64,000 bases of DNA from an uncultured Collinsella sp. GTDB lineage: Bacteria; Actinomycetota; Coriobacteriia; Coriobacteriales; Coriobacteriaceae. How positions within the stretch are numbered: position 1 is the stretch's first letter; each line of letters starts with the position of its first letter. Below, piece after piece: positions 8,200 through 17,523 of this stretch. The stretch is from the NCBI GenBank assembly GCA_902490405.1, contig CABUDS010000002.1, forward strand, positions 1-64,000, given 5' to 3'. Position numbers and translations under genes: made by a program. The notes below the pieces were generated by a model. That model saw nothing but the letters and a program-made list of their open reading frames with translations. It made no database searches and was not told the origin of the DNA.

Positions 8200-9666
8200 G
8201 TGGCAACATTGAAGACGCGAGAGCTTGAAGATTATTTTGAGCGCATTGTGCGCACGCGCGAAGGTGACCTACCTGGTCGTCGCAAAGGCGACGAATACTT
8301 GTCTCAAACCCATGTGCTCTACCACGGAGATCCTGCGCCCTGGGCTTTAACGCCAAAGATATTCGATAAGGATATGACGGCGCTTCTTAAGGAGGCGGCC
8401 GAGCGTATGTACGGCATTATGGACAAGGTGACGCGGGCGTTTTGTTCCGATGCCTCCGTGCGTGCGTGGTTTCGCATGGATCCGGCTTTTTCTGACCTGT
8501 GCGCTATGGATGCCGGCTATGATTGCCAGATTCCCCTTGCGCGCGTTGATATCTTTCTTGACGAGGACGCCGGTTCGTATACGTTTTGCGAGCTCAATAC
8601 CGACGGCAGTGCTGGAATGGTAGTGACCGATGCGGTCTGTCAGGCAGTGCGGATGACGCCTTCCTTTGAGGAGTTTGCATCCGACCACCCCGGCTTTCGG
8701 CAGTACGATTTGTGCGGTAGCTGGATAGATGCATTGTTTGAGACCTTTGCAGAGTGGGAGCTGGCCCATCCTCACCGCACCGAGGATAGTGCACGATCGG
8801 ACAGCGGGGCCTGCGTTGACGAGGGTCTCTATGCACCGCAATCAAAGATATATCCCGCTTCGGTGGCAATCGTCGACTATTCGGAAAGCATCGACTTGGA
8901 AGACGCGGCTCATTTTGTCGACCTTATGAGGCGGCGGGGTGTAGTCGCGCGCTTTACGGATGTACGCGACCTGCGGATTGTCGAAGAAGAGAGCGGTGCT
9001 AGGCGCCTGTACGATGCCGCTGGTCCTATTGATTGCGTTTGGCGGCGCGCGGTGACCGGCGAGCTGTGGGATAAGCCGTGCGACGGACGCTCAGCCTTAA
9101 TCGAGGCTGCCCAAGAAGGGCTTGCATGCATCGTCGGTGGTTTTAGAACGTGGCCGTGTGCGACTAAGACCGTATTTGCGTTTTTGTGGTCTCGAGCCGG
9201 GCAGTCCTTGTTGAGCCCGGAGGAGCAATCGTTTGTACGGGAGCATGTGCCCTATACCGAGATTTTGGACGAAAGTACCCAGTTGTCGAGATTTGCCGAA
9301 AAGGATCGATGGATTGTCAAGCCGTGCGGCGGCTACAACGCGGTTGGCGTTGTCGCCGGTTTGGATGTCACGGAACGGGAATGGTCCCAGGTGCTTGCTC
9401 GCGCTGCGGCAGCTGGGGCGATTGTGCAGGAGTATGCTCAGCAGTATCAGACTCCCTGCTTGCGCGGAACGCTTGTCGATGGGCCGCATCGAGGAGAGGC
9501 GCCCAAAGGACTTGTGGATGATCTTGGTTTTGCGCCCGCTTCTAATATGGAAGGCCTGTACCTGTATCGCGGCCGTTTTGCGGGCGTGTACACACGCGTC
9601 GGTTTTGCCAACACCATAGGTGAGTGGACGAGCCGCCTGAACGTTGCGAGCTTTTTTGAGGAATAG
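8200..9666 (+). CDS. ATP-grasp protein of the glutathionylspermidine-synthase-like type
   Basis: A 488-residue protein. Conserved segments include FCELNTDGSAGM (residues about 130-145), KIYPASVAIVDY, the ATP-grasp lysine motif RWIVKPCGGYNAVGVV near residue 370, and a C-terminal EGLYLYRGRFAGVYTR. These suggest a circularly permuted ATP-grasp ligase related to glutathionylspermidine synthases and the CP_ATPgrasp families. It would join a carboxylate and an amine at the cost of ATP, but the substrate is unknown. The start is taken as GTG 8200 with GGAGG 5 bp upstream; ATG 8188 is possible but overlaps that site. It stands alone. Confidence 0.65.
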   Translation: MATLKTRELEDYFERIVRTREGDLPGRRKGDEYLSQTHVLYHGDPAPWALTPKIFDKDMTALLKEAAERMYGIMDKVTRAFCSDASVRAWFRMDPAFSDLCAMDAGYDCQIPLARVDIFLDEDAGSYTFCELNTDGSAGMVVTDAVCQAVRMTPSFEEFASDHPGFRQYDLCGSWIDALFETFAEWELAHPHRTEDSARSDSGACVDEGLYAPQSKIYPASVAIVDYSESIDLEDAAHFVDLMRRRGVVARFTDVRDLRIVEEESGARRLYDAAGPIDCVWRRAVTGELWDKPCDGRSALIEAAQEGLACIVGGFRTWPCATKTVFAFLWSRAGQSLLSPEEQSFVREHVPYTEILDESTQLSRFAEKDRWIVKPCGGYNAVGVVAGLDVTEREWSQVLARAAAAGAIVQEYAQQYQTPCLRGTLVDGPHRGEAPKGLVDDLGFAPASNMEGLYLYRGRFAGVYTRVGFANTIGEWTSRLNVASFFEE

Positions 9667-9835
9667 CCGTTTCTTGGGGCACCTTCCGTGGTTGCTGCGT
9701 TTGACGTGACGGGGAGATTTTGGCGAAGCCGGTGAGTCCAGTACTATCTGGCGTTTTTGTTGCGGGGCTGGGTTTGCCCTTGAGCCGGAGTCCTCTCCAT
9801 GCGCTACCATGACAGACAATGTATTTGACGTACGA

Positions 9836-9864
9836 CCCGCCGAGCTTGCCCCGGCGGGCTTTTG
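9836..9864 (+). terminator. Terminator-like hairpin just upstream of mfd
   Basis: A CCCGCCG/CGGCGGG stem (9836-9842 with 9852-9858) followed by CTTTT. It lies 25 bp before the mfd start, so it either ends the upstream unit or attenuates mfd. Nothing else is seen in the rest of the gap 9667-9888. Confidence 0.6.
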
Positions 9865-9888
9865 GCGTTGCGATGCCGGAGGAACAGC

Positions 9889-12800
9889 ATGCTCATTCAC
9901 CGTATAGCCGCGCAGCTCTACACTGCCGAGGCGCTGCAGACCGTCGAGGCCGGACTCGATGCCGGCGAGGACGTGACGCTGGCCGTGTCGCAGTCGGGTC
10001 GCACGCTTATGGCGGCAGCTCAGTTTGCGCGCCGTCCGCGTCCCACGGTCTACATCGTGAGCGGCGAGGACGCGGCCGATCGCGCCGCGCGCAGCCTGGC
10101 CGCCTATGTGGGTCTGGCGCATGTGTGCCGCTTTCCCGAGCGCAAAGACTATCCATGGCGCGAGCAGGCACCCAACGATGCCGTGGTGGCCCAACGCTGC
10201 GAGGCTTTAGGGCGCATCGTGCGCGGCGATAACTGCATCATGGTCGCCTCGGCCCGCGCGCTACTGCGTTGCGTGCCGCCGGTCGAGAGCCGCTATTGGG
10301 AGTCCACCACCTTTGCGGTGGGCGAGGAGATTCCCTTCGACGAGGTGCCGCAGCGCCTGGTGGGCATGGGCTACACCAATGCCGGCGCCGCCGACGCGCC
10401 CGGTCTGTTCCGCGTGCACGGCGACACCGTCGAGGTGTTTCCCGCACAGGAAAAGGCGCCCGTGCGCATTGAGTTTTTTGGCGACGAGATCGACCGCATC
10501 CGCCGCATGGTGAGCTCCACGGGCCAAACCATCGGCAACGAGGACAGCATCGAGATCTTCCCCTGCCGTGAGCTGGCGCTTACCGACGATGCCGTCCACA
10601 ACATGCACGTGGCGCTCTATCGCGCCAGTCAGGACGACAGCAAACTGGCGGCGCTGCTCGAGATGGTGGATGCGCGTATCGTCACGCCCGAGCTCGACCG
10701 CTTTTTGCCGGTGATGTACGGCCAGACCGTAAGCCCGTTGGCGCACGTGAGCGGCAAGGCACTCGTGGTTCTGTCCGAGCCGCGCTCGCTGTTCGACGAC
10801 TGCCTGCGTGCCTACGAGGATATCGAGGCCCGTGCCGGCGAGGCGGGGATTGACCGCCTGGACGGTCTGTACGTGCGCGCCCAACAGCTCGATTTTGGTG
10901 CCCAGCAGCGCCTGAACTACGTAAGCCTCATTCGTGCCGGCGGCGCGGTGACGGCCGAGCTCAAGATTGAGCAGCCTGCCATCGCAGGCTCGGACAACCG
11001 TTTTATGACGCGCATCCAGGAGGTCGTGGGCAAGCGCTATGCCTGCGTGTTTGCCATTCCCGACCGCGGCGCGCGTGAGTCGATGGAGCTCACCTTTGGC
11101 GACGAGGGCATTACCTTTGAGGAATCGCTGACCGCGGCGCCCGAAAATGCCGGCGCTATCGGCGACCGCGTGCGCGTGGCAGCGGCGGATTCCGCCGACC
11201 GTGCCGCACGCCAGGAGGCCCACGCTTCCATTCGCGAGCGTAAGGCCGACGCACTCAACGCCCGCTCGCTCGAGGCGGGCGCGGCCCAGGCTGCCGCCGG
11301 TGCCGCCGTGCCCACCATCTCGCGCGGGCGCGTGACCTTTGTCGATGCCGCCCTGCCGCAGGGCGTGGTGGTGCCCGATGCCAACCTGGCCGTGTTCTCG
11401 ATCGCCGACCTCAACGCCCGTATGGATGCCAACCGCGCGCGCAGCCGCCGCAAGGTGGACATTACGCAGATCACCTTCCCGTTTAAGCCGGGCGACTACG
11501 TGGTGCACGCAACGCATGGCATCGCGCTCTTTAGCGAAATCGCGCGCCAGGAGGTGGGCGGCAAAGAGCGCGACTACTTTTTGCTGGAATATGCCGACGG
11601 CGACAAGCTCTACGTGCCGCTCGAGCAGGTCGACCGCATCACGCGCTATGTTGGCCCCGACGGCGACAAACCGCGCCTGACCAGGCTCAACACAGCCGAC
11701 TGGACGCGCGCCACCAACAAGGCGCGCAAGAACGCCAAAAAGCTGGCGTTTGACCTGGTCGACCTGTATACGCGCCGCTCATCAATCGCGGGTATCGCCT
11801 GCCCGCCTGACACGCCCGAGCAGATCGAGATGGAGGAGAGCTTTCCTTACGACGAGACGCGCGACCAGCTGGAGGCCATCGCCGACATTAAGGCCGATAT
11901 GGAGGCGCCCAAGCCCATGGACCGCCTGCTGTGCGGCGACGTGGGTTTTGGCAAGACCGAGGTTGCCCTGCGCGCGGCGTTTAAGTGCGTGGACTCCGGC
12001 CGCCAGGTCATGGTGCTCTGCCCCACGACCATTCTGGCCCAGCAGCACTACGAGACGTTCTTTGAGCGCTTTGCCCCGTTTGGCCTCGAGGTCGAAGTGC
12101 TCAGCCGCTTCCGCACCCCGGCGCAGCAAAAGCGCGCGCTCAAGGCGTTTGCCGAGGGCACGATCGACGTGCTCATCGGCACGCATCGTCTGCTTTCGGC
12201 CGACGTGAACCCCAAGAACCTGGGCCTGGTGATCATCGACGAGGAGCAGCGCTTTGGCGTGCAGCACAAGGAGCAGCTCAAGAACCTGCGCGAGCAGATT
12301 GACGTGCTCACGCTTTCGGCAACGCCTATTCCGCGAACCATGCAGATGGCCACGAGCGGCGTGCGCGACATGAGCCTGATCACGACGCCGCCGACTGGGC
12401 GTCGTCCCGTGATCGTGCACGTGGGGGAGTACGACCCCGATGTGGTGAGCGCGGCGATTCGCCTGGAGGTGGGCCGCGGCGGTCAGGTGTATTACGTGTC
12501 CAACCGCGTCAAGACCATCGACGACGCCGTGGCGCGCGTGCACGAGGCCGCGCCCGAGGCGCGCGTGGGCGTGGCGCACGGCAAGATGAGCCCGCGCGAG
12601 GTCGAGGACGTGATGATCGAGTTTGCGACCAAAAAGATCGACGTGCTCATCGCCACGACCATCGTGGAGAGCGGCATCGACAACGCGACCGCCAACACGC
12701 TGATCATCGAGGATTCGCAGCGTCTGGGCCTGGCGCAGCTCTACCAGCTCAAGGGCCGTGTGGGCCGTTCTTCCACGCAGGCCTACGCGTACTTTATGTT

Positions 12801-13521
12801 CCCGGGCGAGCTGCCGCTTACCGAGGAGGCGACAGCGCGCCTGACCGCACTTTCCGAGTTCCAGGACCTGGGCAGCGGCATGCGCATCGCCATGCGCGAC
12901 CTGGAGATCCGTGGTGCCGGCTCGCTTATGGGCGCCGAGCAGCACGGTAACCTGTCGAGCGTGGGCTTCGACCTGTTTACGCAGATGCTGGGACAGGCCG
13001 TGGCCGAGGCGCGCGGCGATGACGATGCCGGCGTGGAGGCGGCGAGCGTGGGCATCAACCTGCCGGCCGATTACTTCTTGTCCGAGGAGTACATGCCGGC
13101 GGTGGATCAGCGCGTGCTCGTGTACCGCAAACTTGCGGCGGCCGAGGACCTGGAGAGCATCGATGAGGTGCAGGAGGAGACCGAGGCTGCGCATGGTGAG
13201 CTGCCGTTGGCGGGACTCAACCTGTTCAACCGCGCGCGCATCCGCATTCGCGGCGAGCGCCTGGGGCTCGAGAGCGTCACGCTCAGCGGTGGGCGCATTG
13301 CCTTCCTGGGGGTTGACGTTCCCAAGAAGGTAGCCTTTGAGTTCAAGAATCGCTATGGCGCGGTGAACTTCCCCAAGAGCCGCAAGCTGTCGGTGCCCTA
13401 CAAGGCGGGCGCCGGCGCGGGCAGCGGCCTGGGTCGCGGCCTCGACGCCAACGACGGCGCCGGCCCCGTGGCTGCGGCGCTCATGCTGCTGCAGCAATTA
13501 GGCGCCAGCGATGATGACTAA
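9889..13521 (+). CDS. mfd: Transcription-repair coupling factor Mfd
   Basis: A 1210-residue protein that removes RNA polymerase stalled at lesions and recruits UvrA. In order: an N-terminal UvrB-like module, the CarD-like RNA-polymerase-interacting domain (FKPGDYVVHATHGIALF, about residue 535), and a RecG-like translocase with Walker A CGDVGFGKTE, motif II IIDEEQRFGVQHKEQ, motif III LSATPIPRTM and motif VI QLKGRVGRSS. The C-terminal TRCF domain begins about residue 1060. Length is normal. The start has GGAGGA upstream. Confidence 0.97.
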   Translation: MLIHRIAAQLYTAEALQTVEAGLDAGEDVTLAVSQSGRTLMAAAQFARRPRPTVYIVSGEDAADRAARSLAAYVGLAHVCRFPERKDYPWREQAPNDAVVAQRCEALGRIVRGDNCIMVASARALLRCVPPVESRYWESTTFAVGEEIPFDEVPQRLVGMGYTNAGAADAPGLFRVHGDTVEVFPAQEKAPVRIEFFGDEIDRIRRMVSSTGQTIGNEDSIEIFPCRELALTDDAVHNMHVALYRASQDDSKLAALLEMVDARIVTPELDRFLPVMYGQTVSPLAHVSGKALVVLSEPRSLFDDCLRAYEDIEARAGEAGIDRLDGLYVRAQQLDFGAQQRLNYVSLIRAGGAVTAELKIEQPAIAGSDNRFMTRIQEVVGKRYACVFAIPDRGARESMELTFGDEGITFEESLTAAPENAGAIGDRVRVAAADSADRAARQEAHASIRERKADALNARSLEAGAAQAAAGAAVPTISRGRVTFVDAALPQGVVVPDANLAVFSIADLNARMDANRARSRRKVDITQITFPFKPGDYVVHATHGIALFSEIARQEVGGKERDYFLLEYADGDKLYVPLEQVDRITRYVGPDGDKPRLTRLNTADWTRATNKARKNAKKLAFDLVDLYTRRSSIAGIACPPDTPEQIEMEESFPYDETRDQLEAIADIKADMEAPKPMDRLLCGDVGFGKTEVALRAAFKCVDSGRQVMVLCPTTILAQQHYETFFERFAPFGLEVEVLSRFRTPAQQKRALKAFAEGTIDVLIGTHRLLSADVNPKNLGLVIIDEEQRFGVQHKEQLKNLREQIDVLTLSATPIPRTMQMATSGVRDMSLITTPPTGRRPVIVHVGEYDPDVVSAAIRLEVGRGGQVYYVSNRVKTIDDAVARVHEAAPEARVGVAHGKMSPREVEDVMIEFATKKIDVLIATTIVESGIDNATANTLIIEDSQRLGLAQLYQLKGRVGRSSTQAYAYFMFPGELPLTEEATARLTALSEFQDLGSGMRIAMRDLEIRGAGSLMGAEQHGNLSSVGFDLFTQMLGQAVAEARGDDDAGVEAASVGINLPADYFLSEEYMPAVDQRVLVYRKLAAAEDLESIDEVQEETEAAHGELPLAGLNLFNRARIRIRGERLGLESVTLSGGRIAFLGVDVPKKVAFEFKNRYGAVNFPKSRKLSVPYKAGAGAGSGLGRGLDANDGAGPVAAALMLLQQLGASDDD

Positions 13522-13603
13522 CAGGTAAGTGGCACGGCGGGACATGGTTGTCTTTGCTCCGCCGCGTTGCAGGTTGAAAGCTTCGTCCCATCGAAAGGAA
13601 AGC

Positions 13604-14467
13604 ATGTTCGGATACATCTACAAGAAAGATGTCGCCATGATCGCGGTTGTCCTGTGCCTTTGTCTGGGCGTGGGCAGTTTCTTCGATTATCAGATCTCGA
13701 GCGCGCTCTTCAATATCGGCAGCATGTACGGTCGCTTTATCGAGGCCGCTGGCGAGCTGCCGTTTGAGCTGACGGCGAGCGTCGCGGGCGTTATGCTCGT
13801 GCGTTCGGCACGCCCCGATTCCAAGACGAGCAAGTGGCTTGCCGCGCTGGGCGTTCTGGTCAACGTGGGCCTGACCGGCTACGAGATCGTTTCGTCCCTG
13901 AGGGTTGGCGGCAAACTCATCGCGGCTCAGTTGGTGCTGACGTTTGTGCTGGTCATCGTCGCCAACCTTATCGTCTATCGCCTCACGCGCGCGACCGACC
14001 CCGACGAGCTCACACGCTGGGCGTTGATGGTGCTGGCCGTGTGGGTCGCTCAGGCCATCATCCTCAACGTGGTTGTCAAGCCGCTGTGGTCGCGCCCGCG
14101 CATGCGCGTGATCGAGGTCACGCCGGGGCTCAATTTTCAGCCGTGGTGGGTGATTGGCAACCCCGACAAGTGGAGCTATATTGCGGCCGGCGTAATCAAG
14201 GACGGCTTTAAGTCGTTTGCGAGCGGACACACGGCGCACGCGGCGATCGGTATTATGCTTGCCGGGCTTCCTGCGGCGTCCTTTAAGGAAAAGCCGTCGC
14301 GCCGTCGCGTGGTCTTTTGGACGGCGGCTGCGGTTGCGGCGCTCGTCGCCTTTGGCCGCATTGTGATCGGTGCGCACTTTTTGACTGACGTGAGCTGCGG
14401 CTTTGCCCTGGTGCTGGCACTTGAGTGCCTTGCCGCGCGCATTGCCTATCCGGGCGGCGTACAATAG
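13604..14467 (+). CDS. PAP2-family membrane phosphatase
   Basis: A 287-residue polytopic membrane protein with about six hydrophobic helices. The three acid-phosphatase motifs are present: K-x6-RP as KPLWSRPRMR, a PSGH-like motif as FASGHTAHA, and SR-x5-H-x3-D as GRIVIGAHFLTD. Such enzymes dephosphorylate lipids such as undecaprenyl pyrophosphate or phosphatidic acid on the outer membrane face; which one is not clear. Start chosen for AAAGGAAAGC. It follows mfd by 82 bp. Confidence 0.85.
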   Translation: MFGYIYKKDVAMIAVVLCLCLGVGSFFDYQISSALFNIGSMYGRFIEAAGELPFELTASVAGVMLVRSARPDSKTSKWLAALGVLVNVGLTGYEIVSSLRVGGKLIAAQLVLTFVLVIVANLIVYRLTRATDPDELTRWALMVLAVWVAQAIILNVVVKPLWSRPRMRVIEVTPGLNFQPWWVIGNPDKWSYIAAGVIKDGFKSFASGHTAHAAIGIMLAGLPAASFKEKPSRRRVVFWTAAAVAALVAFGRIVIGAHFLTDVSCGFALVLALECLAARIAYPGGVQ

Positions 14468-14512
14468 CGGCGTTTAAATCATCGGGCCCATGCCCGGCTA
14501 GAGAGGATTGCC

Positions 14513-15538
14513 ATGCTCGCGTTCAACAACGACTATTCCCACGGTGCTCATCCGGCAGTGCTGCAGGCGCTCGTCGATACCAACATGGAGCCGCAGCCCG
14601 GCTACGGTACCGATGCGCACACCGAGCGTGCCAAGCAGCTGATTCGCGAGGCCTGTCAGGCCCCCGATGCCGACGTGTTCTTGCTGGTGGGCGGCACGCA
14701 GGCCAACGCGACGGTGATTGACATGCTGCTCGCGCCCTACGAGGGCGTCGTTGCCGCCGAGACCGGCCATGTCGCTTGCCACGAGGCGGGCGCCATCGAG
14801 TTTGGCGGCCACAAGGTGCTCACCATCCCCGGCTACGAGGGCAAGATGCACGCCGAGGATCTCGAGAACTATATCCAGGTGTTCTACGAAAACGAGAGCT
14901 ACGAGCACACGGTGTTCCCGGGCGCCGTGTACGTGAGTCTATCGACCGAGTACGGCACGCTGTACTCCAAGGCCGAGCTCGCGGCGATTCACGCGGTGTG
15001 CCAGAAGCGCGAGATTCCGCTGTTTGTGGATGGCGCCCGACTGGCCTATGCGCTGGCAGCCGACGAGTGCGACATCACTCTGCCCGAGCTGGCACAGCTG
15101 TGCGACGTGTTCTACATCGGCGGCACCAAGTGCGGCGCGCTTTGCGGCGAGGCCGTGGTGTTTTGCGGCATGCACGCTCCGGCGCATCCCATTCCGCGTA
15201 TTAAGCAGCACGGCGCGCTGTTGGCCAAGGGCCGCCTGACGGGCGTGCAGTTTGAGGCGCTCTTTACCGATGGCCTGTATTTTGAGATTGGTCGACAGGC
15301 GATTCAGACGGCCCAGGCGCTGCGTCGTGTGCTGCACGAGAGCGGCTACCAGTTCTTCTTGGAGACGCCTACGAACCAGCAGTTCGTGATTCTGCCCAAC
15401 GAGGACATGGCCCGCATTCGCGAGCATGCGGCGATCGAGTACTGGGAAAAGTACGACGATACCCACACGGTGGTGCGCTTTTGCACCAGCTGGGCCACGA
15501 CGCAGGAGGACATCGACGCGCTGGCGGCTGTCCTGTAG
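14513..15538 (+). CDS. Threonine-aldolase-family PLP enzyme
   Basis: A 341-residue fold-type I PLP enzyme of the low-specificity threonine aldolase / beta-eliminating lyase family. It would cleave threonine or allo-threonine to glycine and acetaldehyde. Landmarks are LLVGGTQANATV near the phosphate site, FVDGARLAYAL with the cofactor aspartate, and GGTKCGALCGEAVVF with the Schiff-base lysine. The N terminus LAFNNDYSHGAHPAVLQAL is typical. Start set by GAGAGGATTGCC. A terminator follows. Confidence 0.88.
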   Translation: MLAFNNDYSHGAHPAVLQALVDTNMEPQPGYGTDAHTERAKQLIREACQAPDADVFLLVGGTQANATVIDMLLAPYEGVVAAETGHVACHEAGAIEFGGHKVLTIPGYEGKMHAEDLENYIQVFYENESYEHTVFPGAVYVSLSTEYGTLYSKAELAAIHAVCQKREIPLFVDGARLAYALAADECDITLPELAQLCDVFYIGGTKCGALCGEAVVFCGMHAPAHPIPRIKQHGALLAKGRLTGVQFEALFTDGLYFEIGRQAIQTAQALRRVLHESGYQFFLETPTNQQFVILPNEDMARIREHAAIEYWEKYDDTHTVVRFCTSWATTQEDIDALAAVL

Positions 15539-15556
15539 CCTGATGTAATGACGAGG

Positions 15557-15599
15557 GGCCGCCTTGCGCTGGGTTTGGCGCAAGGCGGCCTTTGTTTTT
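15557..15599 (+). terminator. Terminator after the aldolase gene
   Basis: A 13-bp perfect stem (GGCCGCCTTGCGC at 15557-15569 with its complement at 15578-15590) followed by TTTGTTTTTG. Confidence 0.88.
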
Positions 15600-15615
15600 G
15601 AGAGAGAAGGGTTGT

Positions 15616-16206
15616 ATGACCGAGATGTCCGAGCCGGCGATTCGCCTGGCGACGCCCGAAGACGCGCCGGCGTTGCTTGCCATCTATGAGCCGTATGTGC
15701 GCCAGACGGCGATTACCTGCGAATACGAGGTGCCGAGCGTTGAGGAGTTCGCCGGGCGCATCGAGCGTACGCTCAAGCGCTATCCGTATCTGGTGATGGA
15801 GCTGGACGGGCGTCCGGTAGGCTATGCCTATGCGAGTCCGCTCAACAGCCGCGAGGCATACGACTGGTCGGTCGAGACGTCGATTTACCTGGCACGCGAC
15901 GTGCGCCACGGCGGGCTGGGCCGCAAGCTGCACGATGCGCTCAAGCAGTGCCTGATCGCGATGGGCATCACCAACATGTGCGCGCTCATCGCCGTGCCGC
16001 ACGACAAGGACGACGAGTATCTAACGCACAACAGCCAGGACTTCCATGCCCATATGGGATATCGCTTGGTGGGTGCTTTCGACCGCTGTGCCCAAAAGTT
16101 CGGCCGCTGGTACGACATGTGCTGGATGGAGCTGGTCCTGGCCGAGCGCACCCCCAACCAGCCCAAACCAACCTGGTTCCCCGACCTTCCTAAACCTACC
16201 ATTTAG
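15616..16206 (+). CDS. GNAT acetyltransferase, phosphinothricin-acetyltransferase-like
   Basis: A 196-residue N-acetyltransferase. The start IRLATPEDAPALLAIYEPYV, the substrate-side ETSIYLARDVRHGGLGRKLHDAL with the acetyl-CoA pyrophosphate loop, and FHAHMGYRLVGAFDRCAQKFGRWYDMCWMEL match the PAT/YncA group, which acetylates amino-acid-like amines such as methionine sulfoximine. The true substrate is unknown. Start chosen for GAGAGAAGG. Confidence 0.85.
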   Translation: MTEMSEPAIRLATPEDAPALLAIYEPYVRQTAITCEYEVPSVEEFAGRIERTLKRYPYLVMELDGRPVGYAYASPLNSREAYDWSVETSIYLARDVRHGGLGRKLHDALKQCLIAMGITNMCALIAVPHDKDDEYLTHNSQDFHAHMGYRLVGAFDRCAQKFGRWYDMCWMELVLAERTPNQPKPTWFPDLPKPTI

Positions 16207-16231
16207 GGACAGGTTTATTTTGGCAGGTTTT
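16206..16231 (+). repeat. GGGACAGGTTTATTTTGG repeat, copy 1 (partial)
   Basis: A 26-bp segment shared with longer copies at 23967-24009 (opposite strand) and 34209-34251. It begins at the stop codon of the acetyltransferase gene. This copy lacks the left arm that lets the other two fold on themselves. Confidence 0.7.
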
Positions 16232-16320
16232 TGGCTGTCTTGTGGTATCAAATCGCCGCAAGTAGCGTGGCGTTTGTACGCTATTTTGACCTGGATTGTC
16301 CCCTCGGGACGCCTTGCGGG

Positions 16321-16444
16321 CTAAGTGAGTAGACTTTTTTGGCGCAGGCCGAGCACAAAGCGTATCTGCCTTAGTAAAACCGCAGGTCACGGAGGTGGCT
16401 GTTTTGAATGTGCTCGGCAGCTCGCGAAAAGTCTACTCACTTAG
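16321..16444. repeat. Palindromic element family 1, copy A
   Basis: A 124-bp element with perfect 18-bp terminal inverted repeats, CTAAGTGAGTAGACTTTT at 16321-16338 and its complement at 16427-16444. The interior contains GCACAAAGCGTATCTGCCTTAG and AACCGCAGGTC. A second copy lies at 24749-24871. No open frame. The rest of the 389-bp gap (16207-16595) holds no gene that I can support. Confidence 0.85.
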
Positions 16445-16595
16445 ATTTACGGTGCTGGATATTTTGGGCAGGAACAGTTGAGCTTGGGCGGCGAGTGTTG
16501 CCAGGCGATGTTGGCATTTGCGCCATGCCGGCTTGAGATTTAATAAAAACCGCAGGTAAAACGTTTATTAGGTACATTTTGCCTCGTTTGGTGCG

Positions 16596-17318
16596 CTAGC
16601 CGATGGGCTCGGTGTATTTGGCGCGGTCGGTACGTTGGATGCGCTTGGAGACATGGAGCGGGCGACCGTCGGTGTCGTAGACGTAGTCGGTGATCAGGAT
16701 CAGCGCCTGCCCGCGCTCAACGTTGAGCAAAAACGCCTCGTTTTGCGAGGCATAGCACACCTCAAAGGTCTTATGCCCCTGCGCCGGCGCACGATGGAAC
16801 TCCTGGCGCAGCGTGGCGTAGAGCGAACCGTTGATATCGCGATCGATGAGCGACCCAAAGCTTGGCGGCAAATAGGTAGTCTCCAGGCACAGTGGCGCAT
16901 CGTCCAGGTAGCGCAGGCGGACAAGTTTGACAAGCTTGCTGCCCACGCTAGCGTCAAAGAACTTGGCCACGCTGCCCATTGCTTTGGCAAAGCCCGAGTC
17001 CACCGTGCGCGTGGTGGGCTTCATACCCTGGCCTTCGACCTGCTTGGTATAGCTCGAAAACACCAGGTTGTTCTCGTGGAGCGCCGGCGTGTCAGCCACA
17101 AAGGCGCCGCGTCCGCGCTCGGTGCGAACCAGGCCCTCGTCAACAAGCACCTTAAGCGCGTGACGCACAGTGCTGCGCGACAGGCCCGATTCGTCCATGA
17201 GTTCCATCTCGGACGGCAGCTTGTCTTCGCGCGCGTAGACGCCGGCGGCGATGCGGTCGCGCAGCATGCCCGCCAAGCGCTCGTATTGGGCCAGTTTCTT
17301 TTTAGACGAAGCATTCAT
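16596..17318 (-). CDS. GntR-family (HutC/UTRA) transcriptional regulator
   Basis: A 240-residue repressor-type protein. The N-terminal winged helix has KLPSEMELMDESGLSRSTVRHALKVLVDEGLVRTERGRGAFVA. The UTRA effector domain runs from about residue 85 (MKPTTRTVDSGFAKAMG) to the end. It is divergent from a SIS-domain gene at 17524, and the 205-bp spacer carries three copies of a direct-repeat motif, so it probably controls both itself and the SIS gene. The effector is likely a phosphorylated sugar amine, as in FrlR-type regulators; that is inference. Confidence 0.9.
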   Translation of the reverse strand: MNASSKKKLAQYERLAGMLRDRIAAGVYAREDKLPSEMELMDESGLSRSTVRHALKVLVDEGLVRTERGRGAFVADTPALHENNLVFSSYTKQVEGQGMKPTTRTVDSGFAKAMGSVAKFFDASVGSKLVKLVRLRYLDDAPLCLETTYLPPSFGSLIDRDINGSLYATLRQEFHRAPAQGHKTFEVCYASQNEAFLLNVERGQALILITDYVYDTDGRPLHVSKRIQRTDRAKYTEPIG

Positions 17319-17324
17319 GCGATC

Positions 17325-17485
17325 AACCTGTATCTAACCTGTATACTTACCGAACCAAGCATGTATCCAACATGACAACAAAACCGCTGGTAATGGATTG
17401 CCGAAAACCTTAGCAGCAAAAATTCTAAAACAAATATAGCATACAACTAGTCGACAACACCAAAACATGTATGTAACTTGTATGC
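17325..17485. promoter_or_regulatory. Three AACNTGTAT operator-like sites between gntR and SIS gene
   Basis: Site 1 at 17325-17346 is AACCTGTATCT followed by AACCTGTATAC. Site 2 at 17359-17376 has GCATGTATCC-AACATGAC. Site 3 at 17464-17485 is AACATGTATGT followed by AACTTGTATGC. Each is a direct repeat of about one helical turn. Sites 1-2 flank the regulator start and site 3 lies 38 bp before the SIS start. Confidence 0.65.
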
Positions 17486-17523
17486 CGTCAAGAGCATCAA
17501 ATGAGAAGAAAGGCCGATGCACG

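Noticed and set aside
16321..16444. Insertion sequence
   Set aside because: The element has clean inverted ends but is only 124 bp and has no transposase frame; at most it is non-autonomous.
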